Part shown: one piece after another, positions 14,718-22,612 of the stretch
Position numbering within the stretch: the first letter of the stretch is position 1
How the letters are laid out: every line of letters starts with the position of its first letter
Origin: a virus
IMG/VR virus record: IMGVR_UViG_3300025771_000175
Span: 1 to 24,746 of that record
Length of the DNA stretch: 24,746 bases
Direction: 5' to 3' (one strand)
Notes under the pieces: generated by a model
The model's input: only the letters and a program-made list of their open reading frames with translations
What the model was told of the DNA's origin: nothing
Databases searched by the model: none
Position numbers and translations under genes: made by a program

Positions 14718-17197
14718 TAGCTTGACTCCACCTCGTATTCAATCGCCTGGATATGGAAAGGCGTTGGGTCTGGTACACTGATTGTTGGCATAACGTCTCG
14801 ATTCCAACCATTAACATCATATACGTCTGCTATTATGCCACTTAATGCTGTAGGGGCGCTATCTAAGGGCGTGGTTGGCGCAGAGCCAAACGTTCTGATC
14901 GGAACAGGGTTGCCGTCCACATGAACGCCATACGTCTCATAGACGCGCATATTCACTCGTATGATGCGCTTCAATCTCATCGCATTTTGCCCAGAACCCA
15001 TATTCGTATTTAATGGCATTGGTACTAATTCTGGTACAAAGTTTAAGCCCAATTCAATTTGAGAATAACCGATCTCGTTAGCGTCTAATTCAATCTGACC
15101 ACTCGCTACGGTTTTTGGACTAAGCACAATTCCATCACCGACAATCTGTACGGTCTCGCCCTCTAAATGGCTAAGACCTGTTATAACTGTTTGGGTAGGT
15201 GTTGGGCTTACTTTAATAGACGAGTCCATTAGATAAGAGAAATCCCAGCGCTCAACATACGATACGGTAGAGCCGTCAATCTCTCTTTCATTAACTACAT
15301 AGAATTCATCATCAACAACAGCGCCAGACTTCAATGATCCACTGGTAGTCCATTCTGTATAGCCGTTAATATCCTGAGAGCGCAAAGTATTTAGGATTGC
15401 CGCCCCGCCATCACTGTTAATGATGAATAGCCAGTTAGAATCTTCACTTTGAGTACCCGTTAACAAAGCTAGACCAATAGGCTGCTTGATTAGGTTAGAC
15501 GCTAGAACGGACTTATCCTGCGTTGTATAGGCATCCTCATTGAATGAGTAGATAAAGTCTCTTAATGTCTTGCCGTTGCGGTCGATAAATAGGGTAGAAC
15601 CGTCCACTTCCTGTACTTCAATGTTAGATGCACCGTGTGAAGTCTGTGGGGTAATCGCTACCGTACTTGGTGTTAATGGCTTAACTGTTACCGCAAACTC
15701 AGCGCCAGAAGTAAAGATTTGCAAAGTCCTGCCAGGGAATACATCAACAATGTCATTCAGCTTTCTTGACGAGATCGTTGCAAAGATTCCTTCATCGTCA
15801 TCGCCATCATCAATATCAAAGTCAAAGAACGAACCCGTCTTACTAGCAAACAGGCTTTGTCTCTTAGACTTAGTGCCGCCAATAACTAGCCGACTCTCAT
15901 AGAAACACGCAGTCTTAGGCCAGCCTCTAGTAGCAGACCATACGTCCTCTTTCCTTGGTGAGCCGCTTGCAGTCTTAACAAAGCCAACCGTCTTACTAGC
16001 CGTTCCACTGGTCGCAAATCCCGAATAAAGCTCAAAGTCTTTAGCTGACTCACCGCCTACGGTAATATCATACACACCCGCAGAAACATAGGAAACACTA
16101 ACGCCTGTATCGCCCATAACAGGCATTTCTTGAATGTTCTTCTGTATGTTAAATACAGTTGACTCTCTCTGATCTGCGTTAGCGTCACCAGCAAAAGTAA
16201 TGTTCTTAGATAACACGCCCTCAATGTCCACCTGAAACGTATCGCCAGCCACAAAAGACGTTAGCGTCATTCTTTGTACGTCATTGACGGGGGTGGGGCT
16301 TAGGGCATCGTTATAATCAAACTGCGGGACGTTTACGAAAGGTGCAAGGTCTAAGAACCAATCGGAGTCAGTGCCTAAGTTAACTAATCGACTAGGCGCG
16401 TAGTCCTCTTGAAACAACAGCATGACGTTCTCAACCTGAGTATCTCGAACATCTGGAATGGCAGCAGACTGCATTGCCATCTTAACATCAGCTACATAAG
16501 TATCTGGTGTTCTAATAATCCGAACGTTCTTGTCTGTTAAGATCAATAAATAATGTCGATCAGATTCTACGGAGAAGTCTAACAGCTTGACGTTAGATGC
16601 CGTTGCAGACTCATTAAATAGGTTAAAGTCAGATAATGTGACCTTAGCAGTACCTAAGTCTGTGGCGGTTGTTTTGACGATTCGCCAGTATCTTTTGGTG
16701 ACTCCTGCCTTGAATCGGAAGTCTTGTGCGCTCGGCCCAAGCAAAGGGATATCAACGAGCTTTGTCCAAGCCGACCCATCGTCAGAGTGTTCGATATCAA
16801 ACTCATCAGATGTACCAGACGTAAGTAGTATGCCCCTAACATCAACCACTTCAATATATTCTGCGCTGCCCAAATCCATTTGCGCCACAATATACGGGTT
16901 TGTCGTACTAATATTCGTTGTCGTGCTCGTAGACGTAGCGTCATCTTCATCGTCAATGTCTCCAGGTGTGCCCCCGTTAGGCATTGTCATAGTGCCTGTA
17001 AGACGCTCTAAGACGTTTAACGCTTGGTCTATATACTGAGTGCCAGCCCTACGCTTCATGCCGCCCTGTGGGACGATAACAAGGTTCTTAGCAACCTCTG
17101 CGCCTTGGTAGTATTGGTCGATATCTACCCGACCTTTTAATAAAGGGGATAGAGCGCCACTAACTAGGCTGGTTTGAAAGAATCTTGACTTAGCCAT
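14717..17197 (-). CDS. Tail tubular protein B (nozzle) with an inserted discoidin-like domain
   Basis: The 826-residue protein has family hallmarks: FQTSLVSGALSPLLKGRVDI and PQGGMKRRAGTQYI at the N-terminus, then GWPKTACFYESRLVIGGTKS and LFASKTGSFFDFD near the middle. It forms the distal nozzle of the short tail. Residues about 76-198 are an insert: a low-complexity Asp/Ser/Thr linker (DDEDDATSTSTTTNIST) followed by a beta-rich unit. That unit has YIEVVDVRGILLTSG, DIEHSDDGSAWTKLVDI and KRYWRIVKT, which resemble an F5/8 discoidin or galactose-binding fold. After it the nozzle sequence resumes (LLDFSVESDRHYLLIL). The insert could extend from the nozzle and bind sugars. The ATG overlaps the upstream stop (TGATG) behind GGAGG. 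Confidence 0.88.
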   Translation of the reverse strand: MAKSRFFQTSLVSGALSPLLKGRVDIDQYYQGAEVAKNLVIVPQGGMKRRAGTQYIDQALNVLERLTGTMTMPNGGTPGDIDDEDDATSTSTTTNISTTNPYIVAQMDLGSAEYIEVVDVRGILLTSGTSDEFDIEHSDDGSAWTKLVDIPLLGPSAQDFRFKAGVTKRYWRIVKTTATDLGTAKVTLSDFNLFNESATASNVKLLDFSVESDRHYLLILTDKNVRIIRTPDTYVADVKMAMQSAAIPDVRDTQVENVMLLFQEDYAPSRLVNLGTDSDWFLDLAPFVNVPQFDYNDALSPTPVNDVQRMTLTSFVAGDTFQVDIEGVLSKNITFAGDANADQRESTVFNIQKNIQEMPVMGDTGVSVSYVSAGVYDITVGGESAKDFELYSGFATSGTASKTVGFVKTASGSPRKEDVWSATRGWPKTACFYESRLVIGGTKSKRQSLFASKTGSFFDFDIDDGDDDEGIFATISSRKLNDIVDVFPGRTLQIFTSGAEFAVTVKPLTPSTVAITPQTSHGASNIEVQEVDGSTLFIDRNGKTLRDFIYSFNEDAYTTQDKSVLASNLIKQPIGLALLTGTQSEDSNWLFIINSDGGAAILNTLRSQDINGYTEWTTSGSLKSGAVVDDEFYVVNEREIDGSTVSYVERWDFSYLMDSSIKVSPTPTQTVITGLSHLEGETVQIVGDGIVLSPKTVASGQIELDANEIGYSQIELGLNFVPELVPMPLNTNMGSGQNAMRLKRIIRVNMRVYETYGVHVDGNPVPIRTFGSAPTTPLDSAPTALSGIIADVYDVNGWNRDVMPTISVPDPTPFHIQAIEYEVESS

Positions 17198-17850
17198 CAG
17201 ACCTCCATAAAGGTCAAATTCATCGAGAAAATGTCCACAACTAGAGAAGTTGTGCCATCTCCCTTAATCATTACATGAAACTCATCGCCCGTATTAATCT
17301 GAAATATGCCGTTAGATGAAGCAGAGCCACGCTTATTGGCAGACGTAAACGACCGCACAATAGACTGAGGGCTAATAACGTCATTGATAGATAGGGCTAT
17401 GGTTACGTCAGCAACCTTTTGTGAACTCATATCAACCGAACCAACAAACTGGAATAATCCACCAACACCAGTATAAGTCAGAGTATTATCGGCTAGAGTA
17501 AAGTCTCGCGCTGAACCAAGCGCCATGTTAGGTACTTCAGTATACGTTACACCATCGTCATTCAGAGGCAAAACTGTCTCTGTGCTCAAGTAGTAGTAAG
17601 CATACTCTCGGTCTAAAAAAGACGTTTTTGCGACCACCACGCTGTTTTTAGATACCGCTGTGACCTTGGCTGTGTAAACCTCAACCGAGTTATTAACAAT
17701 GATTAGGTCTTTAACCTGTAGCTTTGTGTACGCTTCGTTAAAATAGCCAGCGCCTAAAACTACTGTACGTTCATCCAGTGTTTCGTAAGTATAGATTCTG
17801 GGTGCGGGTGAGCTACCGCCAACGTGGGAAAAGCTCTCGTTATCAAACAT
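17197..17850 (-). CDS. Fibre-like virion protein with decoration-type N-terminus and possible C1q/TNF-like jelly roll
   Basis: Two parts can be seen in the 217 residues. The N-terminal about 75 (HVGGSSPAPRIYTYETLDE, GAGYFNEAYTKLQVKDLIIV) align motif for motif with the 85-residue protein at 18452-18709, so the two are likely paralogues in this part. The C-terminal about 110 (from PNMALGSARDFTLADNTLTY to the end) are all beta, with the QFVGSV, ASSNGIFQINTGDEFHVMI and NLTFMEV strands expected of a C1q/TNF-like jelly roll. That fold usually trimerises at fibre tips. It lies between tail tubular proteins A and B, so it may be a head or tail fibre. The fold call is by pattern only. Confidence 0.7.
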   Translation of the reverse strand: MFDNESFSHVGGSSPAPRIYTYETLDERTVVLGAGYFNEAYTKLQVKDLIIVNNSVEVYTAKVTAVSKNSVVVAKTSFLDREYAYYYLSTETVLPLNDDGVTYTEVPNMALGSARDFTLADNTLTYTGVGGLFQFVGSVDMSSQKVADVTIALSINDVISPQSIVRSFTSANKRGSASSNGIFQINTGDEFHVMIKGDGTTSLVVDIFSMNLTFMEV

Positions 17851-18407
17851 CAGAACCTCACATTAGTGAACGGGTTAGACGTAATCGGAACCTGTGGATA
17901 TTGTTGTGAGTCAGTGTATCGAGCCATGCGTGACTGATTAATGTACTCGTTAGTCATTGTCTGACGCGCTGAATCGCTGTCTCGGATAGATGCGGCAAAG
18001 TCCCTAGCTAGGGCATACTCAATCATCTTAGAGAAGTATACAGGCCATTCAGACTCTGGTGCGTTGTATATGTAATCAGCGTACAAAGCACTTGAAGTGT
18101 CCGTGTAAACCTTGTCACCGTACAGTTGATAACTTGTATTGGGGTACAGCTTGATAAGAAAAAGCATATCAGTAGGTAATTGATATATGCTGCGCCACTC
18201 ATCGTCCACTGGGGTTTCAGTTGTTAGGGATAACTGCGCCTTTTTCTTGGCAAAGCCCCAACGATGTTTAGTCAATTCATTCTGCACGATATTGTCGTAC
18301 AGGTTCGATGCCACTTGTTGCGCGCGAGTGCCACCAGTAAGGGAGTTAATAGGAGTGTCTCCAATTAGAATGAGAGCATTACTAATTAGGTCTATCTTAG
18401 AAGCCAT
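17850..18407 (-). CDS. Tail tubular protein A (gatekeeper)
   Basis: The 185-residue protein starts MASKIDLISNALILIGDTPI and contains NELTKHRWGFAKKKAQLSL, YQLPTDMLFLIKLY, DYIYNAPESEWPVYFSKMI and EYALARDFAASIRDS. These are the conserved blocks of T7 gp11-like tail tubular proteins, which sit under the portal and close it after packaging. Length is typical for the family. The ATG has an AAGGTGAG ribosome site. It is the first gene after the UUCG hairpin that closes the capsid unit, and its stop overlaps the next start (TGATG). Confidence 0.92.
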   Translation of the reverse strand: MASKIDLISNALILIGDTPINSLTGGTRAQQVASNLYDNIVQNELTKHRWGFAKKKAQLSLTTETPVDDEWRSIYQLPTDMLFLIKLYPNTSYQLYGDKVYTDTSSALYADYIYNAPESEWPVYFSKMIEYALARDFAASIRDSDSARQTMTNEYINQSRMARYTDSQQYPQVPITSNPFTNVRF

Positions 18408-18418
18408 AACTCACCTTT

Positions 18419-18443
18419 AGAATAGATGGGGGCCGAAGCCCCC
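18419..18443 (-). terminator. UUCG hairpin after the capsid unit (probable terminator or attenuator)
   Basis: On the minus strand GGGGGC, a TTCG loop and GCCCCC form a perfect six-pair GC stem with the very stable C(UUCG)G loop. It is followed by ATCTATTCT, a weak U-rich tail. It sits in the 44-base gap between the small head protein and tail tubular protein A, the same place as the T-phi terminator of T7 (just after the capsid gene). The weak tail suggests partial termination or 3'-end protection of the capsid message. Confidence 0.65.
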
Positions 18444-18451
18444 GATTGTGC

Positions 18452-18709
18452 TTATACGTTGCCTACAGCCGTACCAGAAGCCAAGTCAACTACACCAGCG
18501 CTATTAGAAATAACGAAGGATACAGTGACAGCAGGTGCGTCAGTATCAACAATCAGAACTACGTCACCAACGGTAAGCTCGGCGCTTGCGTTGTTGAAGA
18601 AGCCAGAACCAGCAACAGTTGCAGGTGCTTCAGTAGATGAGTAAACCCATACAGCGTTTGCATCACCAGAACCACCAATGCGTGAAAGACCGTCTCTTGA
18701 AAATGCCAT
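18452..18709 (-). CDS. Small head/decoration-type protein
   Basis: The 85-residue protein (MAFSRDGLSRIGGSGDANAV, TEAPATVAGSGFFNNASAEL, TVGDVVLIVDTD) is beta-rich, with no charged helices, signal or membrane segment. It follows the major capsid gene after 13 bases and shares its promoter, so it should be made in high amounts. Small proteins with GGS, W/Y-x-Y-x-T and F/YFNxAxxxLxVGD motifs next to capsid genes behave like capsid-surface or head-fibre-base proteins. The N-terminus of the 217-residue protein at 17197-17850 has the same motif order, suggesting that the two occupy related sites. A good AAGGAGA ribosome site precedes the ATG. Confidence 0.75.
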   Translation of the reverse strand: MAFSRDGLSRIGGSGDANAVWVYSSTEAPATVAGSGFFNNASAELTVGDVVLIVDTDAPAVTVSFVISNSAGVVDLASGTAVGNV

Positions 18710-18722
18710 GATTTAGTCTCCT

Positions 18723-19556
18723 TTACGCTGTGCGATCATATTGAACTTTAACCAAACCACCCTCGTCGCGTACGACAGAGCCAGCCTTCAGCATACCATT
18801 GGTAAGCCATGCGGTTCGCTCGGGAATCCAGTTAATTTCGGTTTTCATGTCAATGCCGATAGCAAGGCCAACAGCGGGACGCTGGAAGAACCAAGAGTCA
18901 ACAATGTCTGCAGCTACAGTCAAACCGCCTTCGTTTCGTGTCTCAATGACAATGAAGTTAAATCCACACAGAGTGTTGATCTCTCCAGAAACAAGAGCTT
19001 TGATTGCCTGATAGTCAGCAGAAGTTGCCTTCTCGTCGTTCAACAAGCCACCCAAACCATTCGCGTCAATAGCCGCAAACAGTTCAGTGTTAGGTACACC
19101 TTGGTCACGGAGTGCTACTTGAGCCTCAATAACTTTAGCCATAGTGAGGTTAGTGCCGCCCTCTGGAATAGCAGTAGTTAATGGGGTAGAAGCGTCCATT
19201 GCATCAATAACGAGTTGGTCAGAACGACGACCAAGAGCGCCTGCGATAGTGCTTGCAAGCTCCTGCTTCTCGTCAAAGTTGACTTCAGCAGCGTCAAAGA
19301 TGTCAGTGTACTCGGGCGCGTTCCAGTTGCTAAGAGTAGCAGTCTTGAACTCGTGCCCTACGTCCATTGGGGTCACTAAGTCAGAAGTTGACTTCTGGTT
19401 AGCAAGACCTTTGCCCATACGGCGGAATTTGTAGGTATCGCCTACAACGTTATTACGGACGGTTACTGCGCCTTTCAGTAGGCCCATGCCCTGATAGGCA
19501 TGCTTGACCATACTGTCAAACTCAATTACCGCTACAGCTGATAAATTTTTACTCAT
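18723..19556 (-). CDS. Major capsid protein
   Basis: The 277-residue protein starts MSKNLSAVAVIEFDSMVKHA and has GDTYKFRRMGKGLA, DVGHEFKTATLSNWNAPEY, FDEKQELASTIAGALGRRSD and a C-terminal AVGLAIGIDMKTEINWIPER. This is the pattern of the short HK97-fold capsid proteins of podoviruses (about 270-330 residues) that use a separate scaffold. It lies directly after the scaffold gene, has its own promoter and structured leader, and is followed by a decoration-type gene. The ATG has a GAGGG ribosome site seven bases upstream. I see no delta-domain or protease gene, so assembly should rely on the scaffold alone. Confidence 0.9.
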   Translation of the reverse strand: MSKNLSAVAVIEFDSMVKHAYQGMGLLKGAVTVRNNVVGDTYKFRRMGKGLANQKSTSDLVTPMDVGHEFKTATLSNWNAPEYTDIFDAAEVNFDEKQELASTIAGALGRRSDQLVIDAMDASTPLTTAIPEGGTNLTMAKVIEAQVALRDQGVPNTELFAAIDANGLGGLLNDEKATSADYQAIKALVSGEINTLCGFNFIVIETRNEGGLTVAADIVDSWFFQRPAVGLAIGIDMKTEINWIPERTAWLTNGMLKAGSVVRDEGGLVKVQYDRTA

Positions 19557-19591
19557 GTGATAACCCTCAAAACGAGTAATTAATAAAAGTT

Positions 19592-19637
19592 TTGTAGGCT
19601 TTCGACTGAGTGCCCGACAGATTCGGTCAGTCTACAA
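19592..19637 (-). promoter_or_regulatory. Structured RNA element in the capsid-gene leader
   Basis: On the minus strand TTGTAG-ACTGA-CCGA (19637-19623, 15 continuous bases) can pair with TCGG (19617-19614), TCAGT (19609-19605) and CTACAA (19597-19592). The loop is ATCTG, and the 3' side carries bulges of 4 (GCAC) and 7 (CGAAAGC) bases. All 15 pairs are Watson-Crick. The element ends about 35 bases before the capsid ATG and downstream of the predicted promoter, so it would be in the leader RNA. AATCTG in and beside the loop can also pair with CAGATT at 19650-19645, giving a competing fold. A role in mRNA stability, RNase III processing or translation control is inferred. Confidence 0.6.
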
Positions 19638-19680
19638 CCTTAATAATCTGCCAGGCCTCAAAGGGGTATCCGACTACACT

Positions 19681-19708
19681 ATAATAACACTTGGTTATAA
19701 GAAATCAA
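19681..19708 (-). promoter_or_regulatory. Putative promoter for the capsid gene
   Basis: On the minus strand TTGATT (19708-19703, four of six consensus positions) is followed by 16 bases and TATTAT (19686-19681, five of six). It starts just after the scaffold stop and lies in the only long gap (153 bases) of the late gene block. Transcription would begin near 19674, giving a leader of about 118 bases before the capsid ATG. It would let the capsid and decoration genes be expressed above the rest of the late operon. Fit is good but not perfect. Confidence 0.55.
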
Positions 19709-19709
19709 A

Positions 19710-20450
19710 TTAACCAAACGTTTGTGTATAAGGACGATCTCCACCAAACTCTTTCATCATGCGTTGAATCTTAGCTTCATGGTTCCGATCAACCGAACGA
19801 AGTAGGTTTCCGTTCTGATCTTTCTTGTACATTTCAGCTTCGATTGCTTCCCATGTGATACCGCCTGGCTCAACTACGCCATCAATCGGCAGTTTAGCGG
19901 GAGCAGTAGCGCCAATCAGAGCCTCAACCAATTCAACCGCCTCAGCGCTGTTTACACCGTACCGAACGCGCTCATAGGTCTCTGGGTCTAGGTTATTCTT
20001 CATGAACTGCTCAACAGTCTTAATGCGCTGCTGTCCATTGTCGCCAAGTTTAGCCAGTTCGGTTTCTACAGAAACTTCCTCGACCGCTTGTGACTGTGCA
20101 ACCAACAAATCCCACGCACGATTAAATGCGTCTTGTGACATATTGGTTTCTTCAGCAAACGTCTTTAGCTCAGAGAGTAGCTCGTCGCCATCCTCTACGC
20201 CCTCGGGTATAGAGTAACCCTCTTTAGGCGCACCTTTAAAGCCACCAAAGCGCTTCTCTAGCTCTGTATACGCCTTGGCTTGGTCTGCTATTGATTTATA
20301 TTTGTCAGCCTTAAACCACTCTGGGGTTTCCCCTGAGCCTTTAATGCCTTCAGTTAAAAAGTATTCACCCTCTGACAACGTAGGGCTTGATTCATCTAAC
20401 AAAGACTCCCCGCCTTGCAGGGTATCGTCTATGACGGCCTGATCTTCCAT
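19710..20450 (-). CDS. Scaffold protein for capsid assembly
   Basis: The 246-residue protein is acidic and mostly helical, with a charged disordered N-terminus (DDTLQGGESLLDESSPTLSE) and TPEWFKADKYKSIADQAKAY, ELEKRFGGFKGAPKEGYSIP and DGDELLSELKTFAEETNMS. These motifs are characteristic of podovirus scaffolds, including the W-F/L-x-x-KY-KS-xxDQAKAYxELEKRFGxFKGAP segment. The C-terminus is basic and helical (KIQRMMKEFGGDRPY), as expected for the capsid-binding end. It sits immediately before the capsid gene. The ribosome site is GGAG about nine bases from the ATG. Confidence 0.9.
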   Translation of the reverse strand: MEDQAVIDDTLQGGESLLDESSPTLSEGEYFLTEGIKGSGETPEWFKADKYKSIADQAKAYTELEKRFGGFKGAPKEGYSIPEGVEDGDELLSELKTFAEETNMSQDAFNRAWDLLVAQSQAVEEVSVETELAKLGDNGQQRIKTVEQFMKNNLDPETYERVRYGVNSAEAVELVEALIGATAPAKLPIDGVVEPGGITWEAIEAEMYKKDQNGNLLRSVDRNHEAKIQRMMKEFGGDRPYTQTFG

Positions 20451-20454
20451 AACT

Positions 20455-20769
20455 CTATCTCCAAGGATATTGAATAACAGCCCTTTTCGGACTGACCTGC
20501 TGGTGTTTCAACAGGATTTCCATGATTCGACGCTCACCATTCAATAAAGCCAAATCGTTAACGTCGATCCAATCTAAATGCTTATCGCCTTGATAACAGC
20601 GAAACGCACGAAACTTGTGGATATATTGGAACTTATCGAACTTGTACTGCTCTGCAATCTTATCTAGCCATTCAAACTTGAACTTTGACGATATCAACCA
20701 ATCTTTCTCATCGCAGATCAAAGTGTATTTAGGCTGAACAGCCCTCGGCTTTCTCTTAGTCTCGGTCAT
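20455..20769 (-). CDS. 104-residue protein of unknown function between Bbp19-like gene and scaffold
   Basis: I do not recognise the family. The protein has a basic N-terminus (MTETKRKPRAVQPKYTLICD), then an aromatic and charged stretch (SSKFKFEWLDKIAEQYKFDK, FRAFRCYQGDKHLDWIDV) and a helix LLNGERRIMEILLKHQQV. It has no membrane segment or signal. The ATG overlaps the upstream stop (ATGA) and has a GGAGGAG site. Lying among head genes, it may be a minor head or assembly protein. The many aromatic and Lys residues would also suit nucleic-acid binding. Confidence 0.75.
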   Translation of the reverse strand: MTETKRKPRAVQPKYTLICDEKDWLISSKFKFEWLDKIAEQYKFDKFQYIHKFRAFRCYQGDKHLDWIDVNDLALLNGERRIMEILLKHQQVSPKRAVIQYPWR

Positions 20770-21041
20770 AACTCCTCCGCTTGCCTTACTAAATGCAGGA
20801 TAAACTTAACTACACCACCCTCACCATTGTGATAGGCCGCTTCATAGTTGATATTCTGCGAACTCAGTGGGGTATTGTTGTCGATTAAGAACCTGCGACT
20901 TAAATCCTCAATAACTTTAAACCCGTCATCAGTAGAAAAACAGCGATGATAAGCCTTGGCTAACTCGACTTGTTTTTCTCTGATCTGGGCTTTGCTCTTA
21001 TTTGCTTTTTCTTGGTCTATCTCTAAATTTTCCCAACTCAT
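20766..21041 (-). CDS. Bbp19-like small phage protein
   Basis: The 91-residue protein carries AYHRCFSTDDGFKVIEDLSR at residues about 30-49 and a C-terminal YEAAYHNGEGGVVKFILHLV. The A-Y-x-x-x-F-x-T-x-x-G-x-x-V-x-x-D-L pattern and the late G-x-x-x-VV-x-x-I segment match the small proteins of the Bbp19 type that lie next to portal genes in podoviruses. Their function is not established. The ATG overlaps the portal stop (ATGA). It is helical at the N-terminus (NKSKAQIREKQVELAK) and soluble. Confidence 0.7.
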   Translation of the reverse strand: MSWENLEIDQEKANKSKAQIREKQVELAKAYHRCFSTDDGFKVIEDLSRRFLIDNNTPLSSQNINYEAAYHNGEGGVVKFILHLVRQAEEL

Positions 21042-22603
21042 TCAACCGCCCGTAATTGTGGTTGTTGTTGCATCTGTGCAGCTTCCGCGCCTGCTTGGAT
21101 GATCTGCTGTTTCTCAGAGTCAGATCGTACCAACTCACTAGACATACCCGTCTTTTCAGCCGCCCATGTACCAAAGTTTTCAGTCTTAAACGCCATCATT
21201 ACCTGCTCTGGACCTGCTGTCTGGAGTACAAACTGCACCGCCTGCTGTACTGCAAGTAAGTCCTCGGCATCCTGCGCCCTAGCCAGTGGAGAAGTGAACT
21301 TCACGTCTACATCTACGCCATCTAATTGGATAGGTGTAATCAATCCTCGACGCGTTAGAATAGCAACGCAACGCTTCAGAACTGGCATTAGGACTTCAGT
21401 CTGTAATCGACCGAATGCTGAACCGATACGCTTGGCTAACTCTCTCGACTCAATGGCTATTTCAGTGGCAGATCGTACAGGGCCAGTAGGGTCACGCAGA
21501 TCATTGAACAACGCCACCTTGATCGCGTTTTGTAGCTCGCTAATCTCGAACTGCGCTAGCTGTAAATTGCTCGAAGTGTCTAAACGTTGTATAGACGGAT
21601 TGCTTGTGTTGTTAGAACCTACAGGGATAACGATACCTGGGGCAATTGTTAGGTTATATGGGTTGGTCACACCGTCATCAGTAGCGGTGTACATACCCGC
21701 CAGGTCAATAGCCGCCTTCTGGAGTACAAACTCCTTCGCTTTATTCAGCGATCGAACATCGGGTAAGGTCTGCATAGCAGGGCCACGACCTCGAACCTCG
21801 CCTGCTACCTTGGTGTATCGACCAGTAACCCAAGGCGAAGTATCTCCGAAGTCCTCGAACCATGATATCTGTGCCTCTTTCTTTACCCATACCATGCCGT
21901 AATACTTCTTAGTCTTAGGGCAGTAAACAACGCCTTCTGATATCTCAACCTCTTGGTCTGGCTGGTTCTCGATAATGTTCCGAGTTGTCGATGATGGCTC
22001 AAAGCCTCGCCACATTCTTTCCAATAGACGCGCCTTAACCTTCATTCGTCGCCAGTGAGTCTCTATCGTGCCGTATGGCCCTTCTTCAAACGCGATTCCC
22101 TTCTGTGGGATGGCATGAAACACAAACGGCATTGTATCGTCGTCAGTTTCATCTATCCGTAAAGTCGCAGTACCCACCAATAAATCAAGGGCGGCCTCAT
22201 AAAACTGAGTGCCGAAGTTTGATCGGTTGATATAGTCAAAGACAATACTGGCCTGAGTCTCTAGGTTCTCTCTGATATCCTGCTCTGACACGCCAAAGTC
22301 ACCAGATTCTAAAGCCCTTAATACCTGCTCACTAGGCTGGAATGTAGCCCAACGCGCCCAGATAGGTGCAATGCTTTCCTGTAACTTGCTTGCGCCCTGC
22401 TGGATAGCAGTCAGAGAAGTGGAATCGAATATGCGATCCATCTTTTTCTGACCTTTATCCTCTCGGTCGAATAGGTTTCTTTGTGGCAGGAAATACTCGT
22501 AAACATCTGACAATTGAGTGTGCCACATAGCCTCCGAATCGAAAGCCTTTGCCTCTCGCGTCACCATGTCATTGAGCGAGCCTAAGTGAGAAGGTAATTG
22601 CAT
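21038..22603 (-). CDS. Portal (head-to-tail connecting) protein
   Basis: The 521-residue protein begins with a short segment, then FDSEAMWHTQLSDVYEYFLP and QKKMDRIFDSTSLTAIQQGA. It continues with IAPIWARWATFQPSEQVL and, in the middle, GRYTKVAGEVRGRGPAMQTL and ALFNDLRDPTGPVRSATEIA. These are the standard blocks of T7-like head-tail connector proteins, which form the dodecameric ring through which DNA is packed and ejected. Length is normal. The C-terminus is Gln-rich, as in the family. The ATG has a strong AGGAGG ribosome site. It follows the Gly-rich gene by nine bases and overlaps the Bbp19-like gene. Confidence 0.93.
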   Translation of the reverse strand: MQLPSHLGSLNDMVTREAKAFDSEAMWHTQLSDVYEYFLPQRNLFDREDKGQKKMDRIFDSTSLTAIQQGASKLQESIAPIWARWATFQPSEQVLRALESGDFGVSEQDIRENLETQASIVFDYINRSNFGTQFYEAALDLLVGTATLRIDETDDDTMPFVFHAIPQKGIAFEEGPYGTIETHWRRMKVKARLLERMWRGFEPSSTTRNIIENQPDQEVEISEGVVYCPKTKKYYGMVWVKKEAQISWFEDFGDTSPWVTGRYTKVAGEVRGRGPAMQTLPDVRSLNKAKEFVLQKAAIDLAGMYTATDDGVTNPYNLTIAPGIVIPVGSNNTSNPSIQRLDTSSNLQLAQFEISELQNAIKVALFNDLRDPTGPVRSATEIAIESRELAKRIGSAFGRLQTEVLMPVLKRCVAILTRRGLITPIQLDGVDVDVKFTSPLARAQDAEDLLAVQQAVQFVLQTAGPEQVMMAFKTENFGTWAAEKTGMSSELVRSDSEKQQIIQAGAEAAQMQQQPQLRAVE

Positions 22604-22612
22604 ATCAGCCTC

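Noticed and set aside
16587-17039. Plus-strand open frame of 150 codons rich in Ser and Val
   Set aside because: It is antisense to the discoidin-like insert of the nozzle gene and shows only reversed Ser/Thr/Asp codon content.
19592-19680. tRNA or tRNA fragment in the scaffold-capsid gap
   Set aside because: There is a structured region, but no seven-pair acceptor, no GTTC-type T-loop and no anticodon arm in either direction.
21099-21902. Long plus-strand open frame of 267 codons
   Set aside because: It lies entirely antisense to the well-recognised portal gene, has no family-like sequence and is explained by codon bias of the portal frame.
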